This document shows, piece by piece, positions 1-8,252 of a DNA stretch of 64,000 nucleotides. The first letter of the stretch is position 1. Each line of letters starts with the position of its first letter. This stretch comes from Paenibacillus hexagrammi (GTDB lineage Bacteria; Bacillota; Bacilli; Paenibacillales; NBRC-103111): the NCBI RefSeq assembly GCF_021513275.1, contig NZ_CP090979.1:1-64000 (forward strand), in the 5' to 3' direction. Under the pieces are notes generated by a model. That model was not told where the DNA came from. It was given only the letters and a program-made list of their open reading frames with translations, and searched no databases. A program made the translations under genes and the position numbers.

Positions 1-790
1 TTCCCGACAAGATAACGTCCTTGTCATAAATTTTGAAGTCGTCGAATAGATCCTCGAAGAAAATGGCCTCCTCGTTGGAAACGTAACGAGCATACAGATC
101 CTTCAAGCGATGGCTCGGCTCGTGTTCGTTCAGCATTTTGGAGACAGATTGAGTGTCCCAATATGGATTTGCAACAGCGATTCCGTGGTTAGCGAACATG
201 TGGCCGTCGTACTTGAAGTGATGCCAGATTGTGCGGTTCGACGGGTTCTCAAGGTATTCTCTGGCTACGCCTAGCGCCTCGGACTCAGTGACTTGCACTT
301 GACCAGTTTCATGAGCAAACGGCACATATACCGCCACATCATGATTTGGCATGTAGACAGACCAACCGACGATGCGATCCAGAAATAAATCAAGCCCCGT
401 TGTCTCCGTATCCCAAGCCGTCTCAGGCTCGGTTTCTAGCATTTTGCGGACGCGATCCAGAGTCAGCGTATCTTGGACGATCCAGAAATTATCTGGCTTC
501 GTATCTATTACGTACTGCTTTGTGCGGTTCCGCTTAACCTCGTTCAGCTCCGCGAACAGATCCATTACGTTTTTCTTTCCTAGCTTCTTGGCCGCGTGAT
601 CCCACTTTAGATCACCGATCTCAAGCGCCCCGACAACGGTATTCAAAATGGACCGTTCATCATCGCTCCACTTGATGTTTTTAGCGGAGGTCAAACGCTC
701 GACTGCTTGATCTAGCGTTTCGGGTTCCTTTGCCTTGCGCTTCTTCTTGGCTGGCGCTAGAACGTCTTGCAATTCTGCTAGTGCGCTCAT
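1..790 (-). CDS. Family A DNA polymerase, N-terminal part (cut by window edge)
   Basis: I translated 263 codons from ATG at 790, preceded by AGGAGG. After a basic, lysine-rich N-terminus and a helical region, a DnaQ-like 3'-5' proofreading exonuclease begins near residue 120: Exo I is WDTETTGLD (D127, E129) and Exo II is HHFKYDGHMF (D195). The polymerase palm lies beyond base 1 and is not visible. The phage replicative polymerase would copy DNA primed by the primase encoded at 2149-3111. The ATG overlaps the stop of the upstream nuclease gene (ATGA), so the two are probably translationally coupled. Confidence 0.9.
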   Translation of the reverse strand, partial: MSALAELQDVLAPAKKKRKAKEPETLDQAVERLTSAKNIKWSDDERSILNTVVGALEIGDLKWDHAAKKLGKKNVMDLFAELNEVKRNRTKQYVIDTKPDNFWIVQDTLTLDRVRKMLETEPETAWDTETTGLDLFLDRIVGWSVYMPNHDVAVYVPFAHETGQVQVTESEALGVAREYLENPSNRTIWHHFKYDGHMFANHGIAVANPYWDTQSVSKMLNEHEPSHRLKDLYARYVSNEEAIFFEDLFDDFKIYDKDVILSG

Positions 791-1161
791 AGGCTGCCTC
801 CTAGTTGGTAAATTTTCTTCGGATCAATCCAACGCTCTCGGGCGCCGTTCAAATCCTCGAATGGTAAATAGAAAATCCGACCGTCCTGCGGATTATAGGC
901 CGCGAACAAATCGACCGTACCGGCTTCATATCGCTTACCGCCGCCATCCGTGAAATCAAGAACGAGCCAAGCCTTGCCGTCTTTAATGCGATGCTTAACG
1001 GTTTTGACTTGGACCCGTTTGATCTCCGTAAACCTAGTAGCGATTAGATCGAATGGATCGTTTGGCACCGGCCATGAGATCGAATATCCGTATCTATTCG
1101 CAAGGTCGAAGGCGACGGCGAGTTCCGCAACTTGTCCTTTGTGACCCGTTTCACTCGCCAT
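787..1161 (-). CDS. PD-(D/E)XK family endonuclease-like protein
   Basis: This 124-residue protein has the layout of small PD-(D/E)XK nucleases. An N-terminal helix (KGQVAELAVAFDLANRYGY) is followed by a strand with NDPFDLIA (the conserved D) and then RVQVKTVKHR (the XK strand). A Holliday-junction-resolvase-like or intron-endonuclease-like fold is likely; the exact substrate is not evident. It has a GGAGG site 8 bases before ATG and its stop overlaps the polymerase start. It sits in the leftward replication operon, which fits a role in recombination or processing of replication intermediates. Confidence 0.7.
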   Translation of the reverse strand: MASETGHKGQVAELAVAFDLANRYGYSISWPVPNDPFDLIATRFTEIKRVQVKTVKHRIKDGKAWLVLDFTDGGGKRYEAGTVDLFAAYNPQDGRIFYLPFEDLNGARERWIDPKKIYQLGGSL

Positions 1162-1175
1162 CTACCGCGCCTCCC

Positions 1176-1298
1176 CTATAAAATTCCGAAATGTTTCAGG
1201 ACGCGGAACGCCAGATACAGCACTCCGCCCCAAAAGCCTGCTACAATTACGAACCAGAACATCGTCATCAACGATGCCAAGGCTACAATCTTCTTCAT
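1176..1298 (-). CDS. Small single-pass membrane peptide (40 aa)
   Basis: A short reading frame with AAGGAG 9 bases before ATG fills the space between the SSB gene and the nuclease gene. It encodes MKKIVALASLMTMFWFVIV followed by a hydrophobic stretch and a basic tail (FRVLKHFGIL). This looks like one transmembrane helix or an uncleaved signal anchor. No family is recognised. Its position, start signal and snug spacing argue that it is expressed. Confidence 0.6.
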   Translation of the reverse strand: MKKIVALASLMTMFWFVIVAGFWGGVLYLAFRVLKHFGIL

Positions 1299-1310
1299 GC
1301 TGTCAGCTCC

Positions 1311-2030
1311 TTAGAAATTCTTAGCCGGATCTTCGGACTCGCTTTGTTCGGCTTGCTCGTCTTCGTCCTCGTCATCAGCTTTAGGAGTGTAATTTTTCAA
1401 CATTTCTTTGAGCTGGTCGTTTGTGCGGATGCGGAGCGCCAACTCGAAAAAGTCTTCCTCTAGCTCGACTTCCTTGGTAGCCTCAACAACCTCCTTGTCC
1501 TCGCCTTTCAGCTTGAGGATCGGGCTAATTGCAAAGCTGCTCTCAGTCTTCTCGCCAGTCTTAGCCAGTTTGAAAGCCATATCGAACAGCGCAATAGTTC
1601 CGTCGTCCTCATCAGCGATCAGATAGTCCTTAACGGCTGCTTTGATCGTGTTGTACTGCTTTTTTGAAACGTCCAGAACGCCCACAGTACCGGCTTCGAC
1701 CGTTGTCTTGCCGTTCACGTACTTGTCGAGCAATACAAACGGGATCACAAAACGACGGCTGCGTGGCACCTTAACATCGCAAGAGTGGCAACCTTCGCCT
1801 AGAGCATGGATACATGGGTGAGAATGAACGCCTTGCTCGAAGTCGCCGTGATTCAGGTATTCAGCCGAAGCGAATACAACGTTCTCTGGCTCGGCACGAT
1901 CCGCGATGAACGCAACCCTTACGGACTGGCCGTTCTTCAAGCGAATGAAACCTACTTTCTTACCGCTATTGGCTCCGCCTTTCTCGCTGTTATCAAGCGT
2001 GTCGGAACCTTTGGACAATAAAATGGACAT
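1311..2030 (-). CDS. Phage single-stranded DNA-binding protein
   Basis: The product is about 239 residues starting MSILLSKGSDTL (ATG after GGGAGG; an in-frame start 15 bases upstream lies on the ribosome site and is less likely). It has a zinc-knuckle-like cluster HPCIHALGEGCHSC in the middle and a strongly acidic C-terminal tail (DDEDEDEQAEQSESEDP), the layout of T4 gp32-type SSBs whose tail recruits replication partners. It lies between primase and polymerase genes. A CGGAC-N17-CGANGAA box (2076-2114) lies directly upstream, so it probably heads its own transcript. Confidence 0.8.
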   Translation of the reverse strand: MSILLSKGSDTLDNSEKGGANSGKKVGFIRLKNGQSVRVAFIADRAEPENVVFASAEYLNHGDFEQGVHSHPCIHALGEGCHSCDVKVPRSRRFVIPFVLLDKYVNGKTTVEAGTVGVLDVSKKQYNTIKAAVKDYLIADEDDGTIALFDMAFKLAKTGEKTESSFAISPILKLKGEDKEVVEATKEVELEEDFFELALRIRTNDQLKEMLKNYTPKADDEDEDEQAEQSESEDPAKNF

Positions 2031-2075
2031 TGTGTTACCTCCCAAGTTTTTTTGTTTTTGTAGGCTTCGTGCGCC

Positions 2076-2114
2076 TTACAAACTGTTCATCGCCTTGGGG
2101 TAAGCCGTCGTCCG
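2076..2114 (-). promoter_or_regulatory. Phage-type promoter box (copy B), before ssb
   Basis: Read on the minus strand this is CGGAC, 17 bases, CGATGAA, 6 bases, GTAA. It is one of six sites with identical spacing, each before a leftward unit. The two blocks have -35/-10 geometry but do not match the housekeeping consensus, so I infer a promoter for a phage-specified sigma factor or activator. It lies about 45 bases before the SSB start. Confidence 0.6.
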
Positions 2115-2127
2115 TTTATGAGAAAAG

Positions 2128-2150
2128 AAAAAGACGCCCGTAGGCGCCTC
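2128..2150 (-). terminator. Rho-independent terminator after primase
   Basis: On the minus strand GGCGCC-TACG-GGCGTC forms a six-pair stem followed by TTTTTCTTTTC. The stem overlaps the primase stop codon. Confidence 0.7.
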
Positions 2151-3111
2151 ACATTCTTAAAGCAAACATACTATTCAGTTCATTGGTACTCAGCTCATCA
2201 ATGCGTCCAGACAATAGCAGCTCGTTAACGTCTTTGCCGTCAAAGTCGGGCGGCCAGATCGCATCCGTGACGGTGATCCCGTACTTACGCATTTCCTTAT
2301 GGATAGAAGCATTAGCCTTTCGGCCGGCATCGTCTCGATCACAAATAGGTATGACTCGCTCCACGCCGCTGAGTGCCAGCTCCAACGCTTGATGCGATGA
2401 CATTAGCGATGATCCTAGAGCCGCGGCAGGTCGGCCGCTTTGCCACAAACTCAGCGCATCGATTTCCGCCTCGGGCACCCACACCGTCTTGGACTTAGTT
2501 CGGGCTACCTCGTGCAAGCCGTACATCAGCGTTCCTTTACGTCCAGCTGGAACACGCGGAGCATACCAGAACTTCTTATCGTAGACGGTGCGGAACTTTA
2601 CCGTGATCAGCTTGCCGATCCGATCTCGCCATGGGAACGTAATTGAACGAGATCCCGGGTCATAGCCCACTTCGAATTGAGCCTGGATTGCTTCGGATAT
2701 ACCACGTTGGTCCTGCATATACGGATGTCTAAAGCGATACAGCTCGAATACGTCCTCGGTTGGAGGCGTCCAGTCCGATTCTTTTGGACCCTCATCGATC
2801 GGAAATTCGAATGCTATGGCCTCTCGTGAATCCGATCCAGTGCCGTAGGTATCGTTCAACCAATCCTCGGATTCCTCATACGTTGCAAAGCCATCAACCT
2901 TCTGCGCTAGACGGATCAGATCCCCACGCGCACCACAGCTTAGGCACCGATAGTGTCCCGTTTCCTCGAACACGCCGAGGTTCGGACGCTTGCCGTCGTT
3001 ATGCCACAAGCAATGACCGATTAACCAACCGCGACCGTCCTCATGAAAGTGTCCAGGCAATCTACTCTCTAGGTATTTAGTGATATTTATGTTCAGTTCC
3101 AATGTAATCAC
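2149..3111 (-). CDS. DnaG-type DNA primase
   Basis: This 320-residue primase makes RNA primers for phage DNA synthesis. A CHC2-like zinc ribbon spans about residues 33-62 (HCLWHN ... YRCLSCGARGDL). A TOPRIM domain follows, with PEAEIDALSLW supplying the metal-binding glutamate and ICDRDDAG the DxD pair. The protein is shorter than bacterial DnaG and lacks an obvious C-terminal helicase-binding region, as is usual for small phage primases. A CGGAC-N17-CGANGAA box lies immediately upstream and a terminator follows. Confidence 0.9.
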   Translation of the reverse strand: MITLELNINITKYLESRLPGHFHEDGRGWLIGHCLWHNDGKRPNLGVFEETGHYRCLSCGARGDLIRLAQKVDGFATYEESEDWLNDTYGTGSDSREAIAFEFPIDEGPKESDWTPPTEDVFELYRFRHPYMQDQRGISEAIQAQFEVGYDPGSRSITFPWRDRIGKLITVKFRTVYDKKFWYAPRVPAGRKGTLMYGLHEVARTKSKTVWVPEAEIDALSLWQSGRPAAALGSSLMSSHQALELALSGVERVIPICDRDDAGRKANASIHKEMRKYGITVTDAIWPPDFDGKDVNELLLSGRIDELSTNELNSMFALRM

Positions 3112-3120
3112 CTCACCTAG

Positions 3121-3149
3121 CTCATCGCCGGCAAGGGAACAATCGTCCG
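3121..3149 (-). promoter_or_regulatory. Phage-type promoter box (copy A), before primase
   Basis: On the minus strand: CGGAC, exactly 17 bases, CGATGAG. The GTAA element found 6 bases downstream in most other copies is not conserved here. The box ends about 10 bases before the primase ATG, giving a very short leader. Confidence 0.5.
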
Positions 3150-3192
3150 AAAATCAAAAATAAATCCCGACTCATAAATATAAGAGATAGGA

Positions 3193-3221
3193 TTGATTTT
3201 TTTGGAAGCCTATTCTATAAT
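3193..3221 (+). promoter_or_regulatory. Sigma-A-type promoter
   Basis: TTGATT and a perfect TATAAT are separated by 17 bases, 50 bases before the start of the rightward gene at 3272. The promoter is divergent from the primase transcript. Confidence 0.75.
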
Positions 3222-3271
3222 CAAAGTACAAATCACTGTAGGTGTGGTTGAAAAAAGGAGGGTGAATTTCA

Positions 3272-3586
3272 ATGGCTATCAGTAAGGCAAACGCTGCGGA
3301 CATATTAATTATGAAACCTAAATCAGTAGAATACCTCATTAAAAAAACACGCCTTGTTACCGTGAATGTAAGCGGTAGAGAAATGGTTACTGAGGAATCT
3401 TTATTTAAAGAAATCGGTGAGCGTTATCGTAGACTAGGAAATGCACTTGAAGTAAAGAGCAGTAGCGGTAACATTTGCAGATGTGGGTGTGGCGAGGAGA
3501 CAAATGAAGGCAAACGATTTAAGTCGGGCCACGATCAAGCGTTGGAAGGTATAATTCGATATTTTTTACTCTCTGGAAAAAAGTAG
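3272..3586 (+). CDS. CxCGCGE-motif zinc-binding protein, frame continues to 3666
   Basis: A 104-residue product begins at ATG with AAGGAGGGTG upstream. The C-terminal half holds the cysteine-rich motif CRCGCGEETNEGKRFKSGHD, a probable zinc knuckle known from many phage and mobile-element proteins of unknown role; the N-terminal half is a small basic helical domain. The stop UAG directly follows A AAA AAG. Slipping back one base reads on as VEVKAAFELATSGVLQ and more, for 27 residues to a stop at 3664, so a 131-residue form is likely (programmed frameshift or a missing A). The gene is monocistronic with its own promoter and terminator. Confidence 0.75.
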   Translation: MAISKANAADILIMKPKSVEYLIKKTRLVTVNVSGREMVTEESLFKEIGERYRRLGNALEVKSSSGNICRCGCGEETNEGKRFKSGHDQALEGIIRYFLLSGKK

Positions 3587-3692
3587 AGGTTAAAGCCGCA
3601 TTTGAGCTTGCTACAAGTGGAGTATTACAAGTGGATATTGCTGAGTTAATAAGCCGAGGATTTTAAAATCTTCTCTTAATTTATTGTAAACG

Positions 3693-3732
3693 AAAAAGCC
3701 GCCTCGGATGCTTTCCGTGACGGCTTTCTTGC
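3693..3732. terminator. Bidirectional terminator
   Basis: AAAGCCG (3695-3701) pairs with CGGCTTT (3721-3727). It has A-rich and T-rich flanks on both sides and lies between the convergent genes at 3272 and 3746. Confidence 0.65.
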
Positions 3733-3745
3733 TGTAAATATTTTT

Positions 3746-4069
3746 TTACTTTCTTCTGACCTCTTTAAGTCTGCTGACTCCCTTTTGCAGCAAAGCATTT
3801 CGGAGTTCAATCTTAACCCCGTGGGACACACTATCAGAATCAGCTATTAATTCGAAATTAGCTCTAAGTGTATCCCAATTGGTAGGTTTACTTTGGTAAA
3901 ATATGATGGATGTGTTTAGCTTATCGATAAATAATCTGACGGTATGATCAGAAGGTTGTGTGACCATTTTTTCCCTAGAACTTTCAAGTTTGAAATAAGG
4001 GACAGCTACTACAATGAATAGTAAGAAGGCTCCCAATATGATAACCCCAATAAGTACGTAATTACTCAC
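3746..4069 (-). CDS. Small membrane-anchored protein
   Basis: The 107-residue product starts at GTG with GGAGGAG nine bases upstream. An N-terminal transmembrane helix (residues 4-26, LIGVIILGAFLLFIVVAVPY) is followed by a soluble, probably cytoplasmic domain of about 80 residues with no recognisable motif. It stands apart from the replication operon and may be a lysogenic-conversion gene. Function unknown. Confidence 0.65.
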   Translation of the reverse strand: MSNYVLIGVIILGAFLLFIVVAVPYFKLESSREKMVTQPSDHTVRLFIDKLNTSIIFYQSKPTNWDTLRANFELIADSDSVSHGVKIELRNALLQKGVSRLKEVRRK

Positions 4070-4131
4070 TTAATCTCCTCCGGTTGGCGACATTTTGTGA
4101 CTTAATATTACAATACTGCCCTAATTTATGG

Positions 4132-5486
4132 CTAGAATAATTTAGTGGCTTTGATTCGCTCCATGTTGGCGCGGATCGCCTCGTCGTAGCTCCGACAGAT
4201 ACCGTAATTAGGGAAGAATTGCAAGTCGATCTTTGCGCCGGCACCGCCTTTACGACTTAGCATGATCTCGACCAGTGCTTTGCCTTGCCGGTTCGAATCG
4301 ATTCCGAACGTGATTGTGCCGTCTTCCAGTAGGGCTTTCGAGGACTTAACGTCTTTCAACGGAGGAACCTTTAACTCCTCGGCCTCATCATCCACCGCGC
4401 CGTCGTCAAGCGTAGCTTGCACGGTAACAACGATGACCAAGCCTAATTGCGTAGCCAGTCGGCGTAGTGCGCGGCTCATCGCTTGAGCACCGGCACCAGG
4501 CGTCTTGTCGCTAGATGATGGGTAAGTAGTCAAGTAGATGGGATCTACAAGCAACATATCGGGCTTGTGTTCTTGGATCAGCGATTTGATTTTCCAAATA
4601 TCCACTTTATCCATATCCTCGTCCTCAAACGTTTTGATGAGATAGTCACCGTACTTATCGTTGCTCTCATCGAAGCTGCCCGTCCAATCTGCGTACATCG
4701 TCCGCTGTTCTGGATCCAGGTATCCGAACGCCAATTTCTTGCGGTCGAAACCTCCCGTTACCTTAGCTCCCTCGATATTGATTTCAGAAACACCGTGATC
4801 TGCGGATTCCATGGAGTCCAACATAAATTCAATCTCGGCGCGTTCATTCTCAAGGCACAGGTCCAATACACGGTATCCTGCGCGAACAGCCGGCAGAGTC
4901 GTAGCTTTTCTCACTAAATGAGATTTACCTCTCTTTGTGGCACCGTAGAAGACAATGTAATCTCCCTTGGTGAAAGCTCCGCCCACCTTGCCAGTTATAG
5001 ACTTATCTATTTCAACGAATCCGCTCGGGATGAGAATACGCTTGTTAGTCTCGCGATCCTGGTAGTTTCCGAAGCGCTCGTTACCATTCGTCCGCCAGTT
5101 AGACGCCGAGTCAACGGTAGCTCCGTAATGAGCCTCAATCTCCTTAGATTTGGCATTAATCGCTTCGTTAACTTTTGCGAAAGATACCGAAGTATCAAGT
5201 CCCTTCATCCATTCGGAAAATTCTCTCTTTGCGAGAAAGTCGCCTAGGCGTCGTTTCAGTGTATCAGCAGATTCATACTCGGCAAAGTCAAACTCCTTGA
5301 CCGCCGAGCGAACCGTAGTTAACGTAGGCATTTCGCCGTTTTCCTTGATGTAATTCGAAATGAATCCGTAAGCTGCCCCGAATGTGGGAACCAAGTCTTA
5401 TCGACTCTCAACTTGACGAAGAAATACGGATCAGCCGAATCAATCGCGCAATTGAGTAGTTGTAACTCGGTCAGCGTGTGATTCAT
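4132..5486 (-). CDS. DnaB-like replicative helicase, apparently frameshifted
   Basis: The main frame (4132-5394, 420 residues) is a RecA-fold helicase: Walker A GATKRGKSHL, Walker B DMLLVDPIYL, and VTVQAT near the sensing glutamine/histidine strand. It has no start with a ribosome site. The expected N-terminus lies in another frame: ATG at 5486 after GGGGAGTG gives MNHTLTELQLLNCAIDSADP and then FFVKLRVDK, typical of a DnaB N-terminal domain. Adding one A to the AA of GATAAGAC (about 5395-5403) joins the two as VDKDLVPTFGAAYGF. A working phage needs this gene, so a sequencing indel is likelier than decay. Confidence 0.8.
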
Positions 5487-5493
5487 GTTTTTA

Positions 5494-5727
5494 TCACTCC
5501 CCGATGATTTTTCCGATGTGATTCATTGACATTTGGTTCTGAGCTTTTGTGCTGTAAGCATCTGCCGTCAAAGACTGTAGGTGGGCAATGTCTTTCTCCA
5601 TATCCTTGATCGCGCCGTCCAGCAATTCGTTATGATTCGCCAGTTGTTCTTTCAGATCCGCGAAGAAGCTCAGGCTCTTGGCGCTTTTCTTTTGGAATTT
5701 AGCTACTTTTTTGATGTGATTTTTCAT
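5494..5727 (-). CDS. Small helical protein, unknown
   Basis: A 77-residue protein with a very basic N-terminus (MKNHIKKVAKFQKKSAKS) and a likely coiled coil over residues 20-60. GGGGG lies before ATG. It sits between the helicase and 3D-domain genes in the replication operon. A DNA-associated helper is possible, but nothing proves it. Confidence 0.65.
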   Translation of the reverse strand: MKNHIKKVAKFQKKSAKSLSFFADLKEQLANHNELLDGAIKDMEKDIAHLQSLTADAYSTKAQNQMSMNHIGKIIGE

Positions 5728-5731
5728 GTTG

Positions 5732-6133
5732 TTAGCCCCCTATGATTTGAATATCCAAAGTTTGTTTGCCGAACTTGAGCGCACGGCGTTCAGAAGTTAC
5801 GTATATATCGATGTGTTTGCCGCGGATCATTCCACCGCGATCTTGGCAAGTGTACGTGTGATCCATACTTGGTACGTAGATTTGGGTTCCGAACGGCAAT
5901 TCTCTTGGGCAAGCAATCGTTACGCCCTCGGTAACGTGATCCCCGTTGGCCGTCGTCACACCTTGCGAATAAGCGGTCACTAGGTAAGATTCAGTTTCGA
6001 CTTGAGTAGCCGATTCTTCATTAACCACAGCGACAATCTCTTGTGGCGGTGCCGATGGTGCCATAGCATCGTATGGCTGCAACCCGGTCGCTGCAATGAG
6101 TATCGACAGTGTTAATAGTAATCGGGGTAACAT
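5732..6133 (-). CDS. Secreted 3D-domain peptidoglycan hydrolase
   Basis: The 133-residue precursor starts with a signal peptide (MLPRLLLTLSILIAATG). The C-terminal 90 residues form a 3D domain, a double-psi barrel related to MltA/RpfB lytic transglycosylases: YLVTAYSQGV, LPFGTQIYVP, CQDRGGMIRGKHIDIY, with the three signature aspartates. It would act on the host wall outside the cell. Its location among replication genes, away from the lysis cassette, is odd and suggests a host-wall or lysogenic function. Confidence 0.85.
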   Translation of the reverse strand: MLPRLLLTLSILIAATGLQPYDAMAPSAPPQEIVAVVNEESATQVETESYLVTAYSQGVTTANGDHVTEGVTIACPRELPFGTQIYVPSMDHTYTCQDRGGMIRGKHIDIYVTSERRALKFGKQTLDIQIIGG

Positions 6134-6141
6134 GATGCCTC

Positions 6142-6885
6142 CTATGCGCGGCGGTGGTCCCGTCCGCTTAGATTTAGTTGAATCGTCTCGCCCTCGATCC
6201 TTGAGCGGATACGGGAGCCAAGGGAAATCTCGATCTCTGGCAAGGTCAAGTTACTTGTATAGATGGTCGCTAAGCCTTCTACGGTGCGATGCTCAACGAT
6301 AGTCAACATGCGCTCCCTGACGCTTTCAGTGGGCTTCTCAGCCCCGATGTCATCCATGAGTAGCAATGGCACCTTTAGCATCTTGCGTGTCATCTGCGCC
6401 ACTTCTGCGCTTGCTTGTGAGGCTACGGCGTGGTCATCCTCGTAAATAGTTTTCGCCGTCCGGAGAAAAGTAGGAACATGCACGTATAAAGCACTTAGTC
6501 CACGCACCCCTTGGCGTTCAGCAATCGCCATTGATACGGTGTAACGAATGTAGTCCTGTAACAAGGCCGTCGCCGTTGTGGTCTTACCAGATCCCGTTGA
6601 TCCGAATAGAAATAATCCAGATCCGCGCTTTACCTCGTCGGGCAGATTCGAACCAAACTTCTTGATGAATCTCGACTCCTTCGGATTGTCTGACTTAATT
6701 AAGTCGGCTGCAGTAGCCGCGGACGCCGGCTCACCGTTTATATTCCAGTACCTTTTTGGGATCTCCGACAAGCGTATCTGGTGATCCGTCTCCATGTACC
6801 CGACGCACTGTGCAGAGCATAGAACGCCATAAGCGGAACAAATTTCACGAGCAATACAAACGTCTCCAACCTCATTGTTACTCAC
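6142..6885 (-). CDS. DnaC/IstB-like helicase loader ATPase
   Basis: The AAA+ protein has Walker A GSTGSGKTT and Walker B LLLMDDIGAE, then YTSNLTLPEI and an arginine-rich SRIRSRIEG (sensor/arginine-finger region). An N-terminal cysteine-containing segment (CIAREICSAYGVLCSAQC) could bind zinc, as in DnaC/DnaI. The GTG at 6885 is spaced best from AGGAG; GTG at 6894 is the alternative. It overlaps the gene upstream. It would load the helicase encoded at 4132-5486. Confidence 0.85.
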   Translation of the reverse strand: MSNNEVGDVCIAREICSAYGVLCSAQCVGYMETDHQIRLSEIPKRYWNINGEPASAATAADLIKSDNPKESRFIKKFGSNLPDEVKRGSGLFLFGSTGSGKTTTATALLQDYIRYTVSMAIAERQGVRGLSALYVHVPTFLRTAKTIYEDDHAVASQASAEVAQMTRKMLKVPLLLMDDIGAEKPTESVRERMLTIVEHRTVEGLATIYTSNLTLPEIEISLGSRIRSRIEGETIQLNLSGRDHRRA

Positions 6886-7456
6886 CGCCCTCACACTCCT
6901 CGGCCTCTAGCTGATCGATCCACCAGAAGTTGTACTGGATGGCTTGTACGGCTGTGTGTGGCGTGATTGGATGATCTATTACGGCGTTCAGCAGATCCGC
7001 GTATTCCTGGGCTGTTACGGGCTGTGCCGTTCCCATTTCGGTGCCTTCCAGCTTGAGCAGCCACTCGGTACGTCCGCGATTTTTGTACCACTGGACCATG
7101 TAGGTGACTTCCTCGCCAACGAAGAAAACGAATGTGTGGTCTTGAAAACGAAAGCCTAGAACGTCATGCCCGTTAATGTGGCAAGCAAACTCCGCTTGAT
7201 TGGACTCGTAATCGAACCAACAATCTCCCGAGTAGACATCGCCAGTCAGCCAGGCGTCGGGATCGTTGTAACCTTCCTTGGTTCCCAACTCATCGAACAG
7301 GTCGTAGCAAACCCTGCGCATAATGTTCATGGATGCACAGTTCCAGTTATTCGAACGAAACACGCTGTCAGCGAAAGCAGGACGGGCACCATCGCCGAGC
7401 CAATGCTTCGGAGTATTAACGCTTAGGTTCATGATCTCTGAGGCCGTGTAGGTCAT
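6878..7456 (-). CDS. Conserved-looking phage protein, unknown
   Basis: This 192-residue protein is rich in aromatic residues and tryptophan and has no membrane segment. Residues 75-130 look like beta strands (CWFDYESNQAEFACHI, FRFQDHTFVFFVGEE). No family is recognised. It is tightly packed in the replication operon, overlapping its neighbours on both sides by 4-8 bases, so it is surely translated. Confidence 0.7.
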   Translation of the reverse strand: MTYTASEIMNLSVNTPKHWLGDGARPAFADSVFRSNNWNCASMNIMRRVCYDLFDELGTKEGYNDPDAWLTGDVYSGDCWFDYESNQAEFACHINGHDVLGFRFQDHTFVFFVGEEVTYMVQWYKNRGRTEWLLKLEGTEMGTAQPVTAQEYADLLNAVIDHPITPHTAVQAIQYNFWWIDQLEAEECEGGE

Positions 7457-7668
7457 TGTCGATTGTCTCCTTTCTTGTACGGTAGTCTCTTATAGTTCAT
7501 AATGCTTTCTTTCAAATCGTCCGCTATTTTCGAATATTGGAGACAGTGAACACAGTACATCAGCGGTAGAGTTACCCACGAAGCCTCAAAATTCGGTGAT
7601 ACGAAATTAGGCGTTTCGCATACGGGACACAGCACGACCAATCGGCTTTTATCCATGTTCGGCATCAT
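7453..7668 (-). CDS. Zinc-ribbon small protein
   Basis: The 71-residue product has two Cys pairs, CPVC near residue 14 and CVHC near residue 39, spaced as in a four-Cys zinc ribbon, then a lysine-rich tail. It overlaps the downstream gene by 4 bases. Role unknown; the operon suggests nucleic-acid work. Confidence 0.7.
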   Translation of the reverse strand: MMPNMDKSRLVVLCPVCETPNFVSPNFEASWVTLPLMYCVHCLQYSKIADDLKESIMNYKRLPYKKGDNRQ

Positions 7669-7673
7669 ATCGC

Positions 7674-8252
7674 TTAACCTCGATTCCTAAATTTTTTCAT
7701 TAGTTCTTCGTAATCCAACTCGCCTTCGTCGTCAGTCTTCGCTTGTAGCGGCGCCTTATCATCTATAAGAACCACGGCACGATTCGCTAACCAGGTCGCT
7801 AATTGAGCGATGGTTGGACGCGGATAATCTACGGTAGCCCACTTTTGATCGTAAAACTGCATCACAACGTCGATGATCTTGCATGTTTTCTCGGGTCCGA
7901 ACGCCGGCAACAGCTTGAGTTTAACGAGCCGCGACGAAACTTCATAATTGGAGACGATATACTCATCGCCATACTTCTCTTTGTACTTCTGAGCGAAATA
8001 CTCAACGATGTTGGGGCCTTTGAAATCTTTAATCTCTTTGCCCTCATTGATGCTTTTCCTTTCGGTAGACTCTGACTTAGGTTTCTTCGTAACTGGTTTA
8101 GGTTTCTTCGTAGAAGAAGTGTCTTGTTTATGGTTCTTGTTTTTTATGGTTCTAGTTACTACGTCACTTGTGGAATCCGATGGAGTGCCAGTCTGTACTG
8201 TGTACTTCGTTGTCAGTTGGCATACCGTTAGCGATAACTTCTGGAAGCTCAA
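7674..8252 (-). CDS. Replication initiator, C-terminal half (probably one gene with 8164-8643)
   Basis: The frame starts only at TTG (8252), with no good ribosome site, inside the upstream gene. It reads through a low-complexity basic linker (SSTKKPKPVTKKPK) into a helical domain (IVEYFAQKYKEKYGDEYIV ... RPTIAQLATWLANR) like C-terminal domains of phage replisome organisers. This linker-plus-domain would be the natural continuation of the winged helix at 8164-8643. I infer a +1 or extra-base frameshift near 8170-8250; translational coupling of two genes is the alternative. Confidence 0.6.
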   Translation of the reverse strand: MSFQKLSLTVCQLTTKYTVQTGTPSDSTSDVVTRTIKNKNHKQDTSSTKKPKPVTKKPKSESTERKSINEGKEIKDFKGPNIVEYFAQKYKEKYGDEYIVSNYEVSSRLVKLKLLPAFGPEKTCKIIDVVMQFYDQKWATVDYPRPTIAQLATWLANRAVVLIDDKAPLQAKTDDEGELDYEELMKKFRNRG

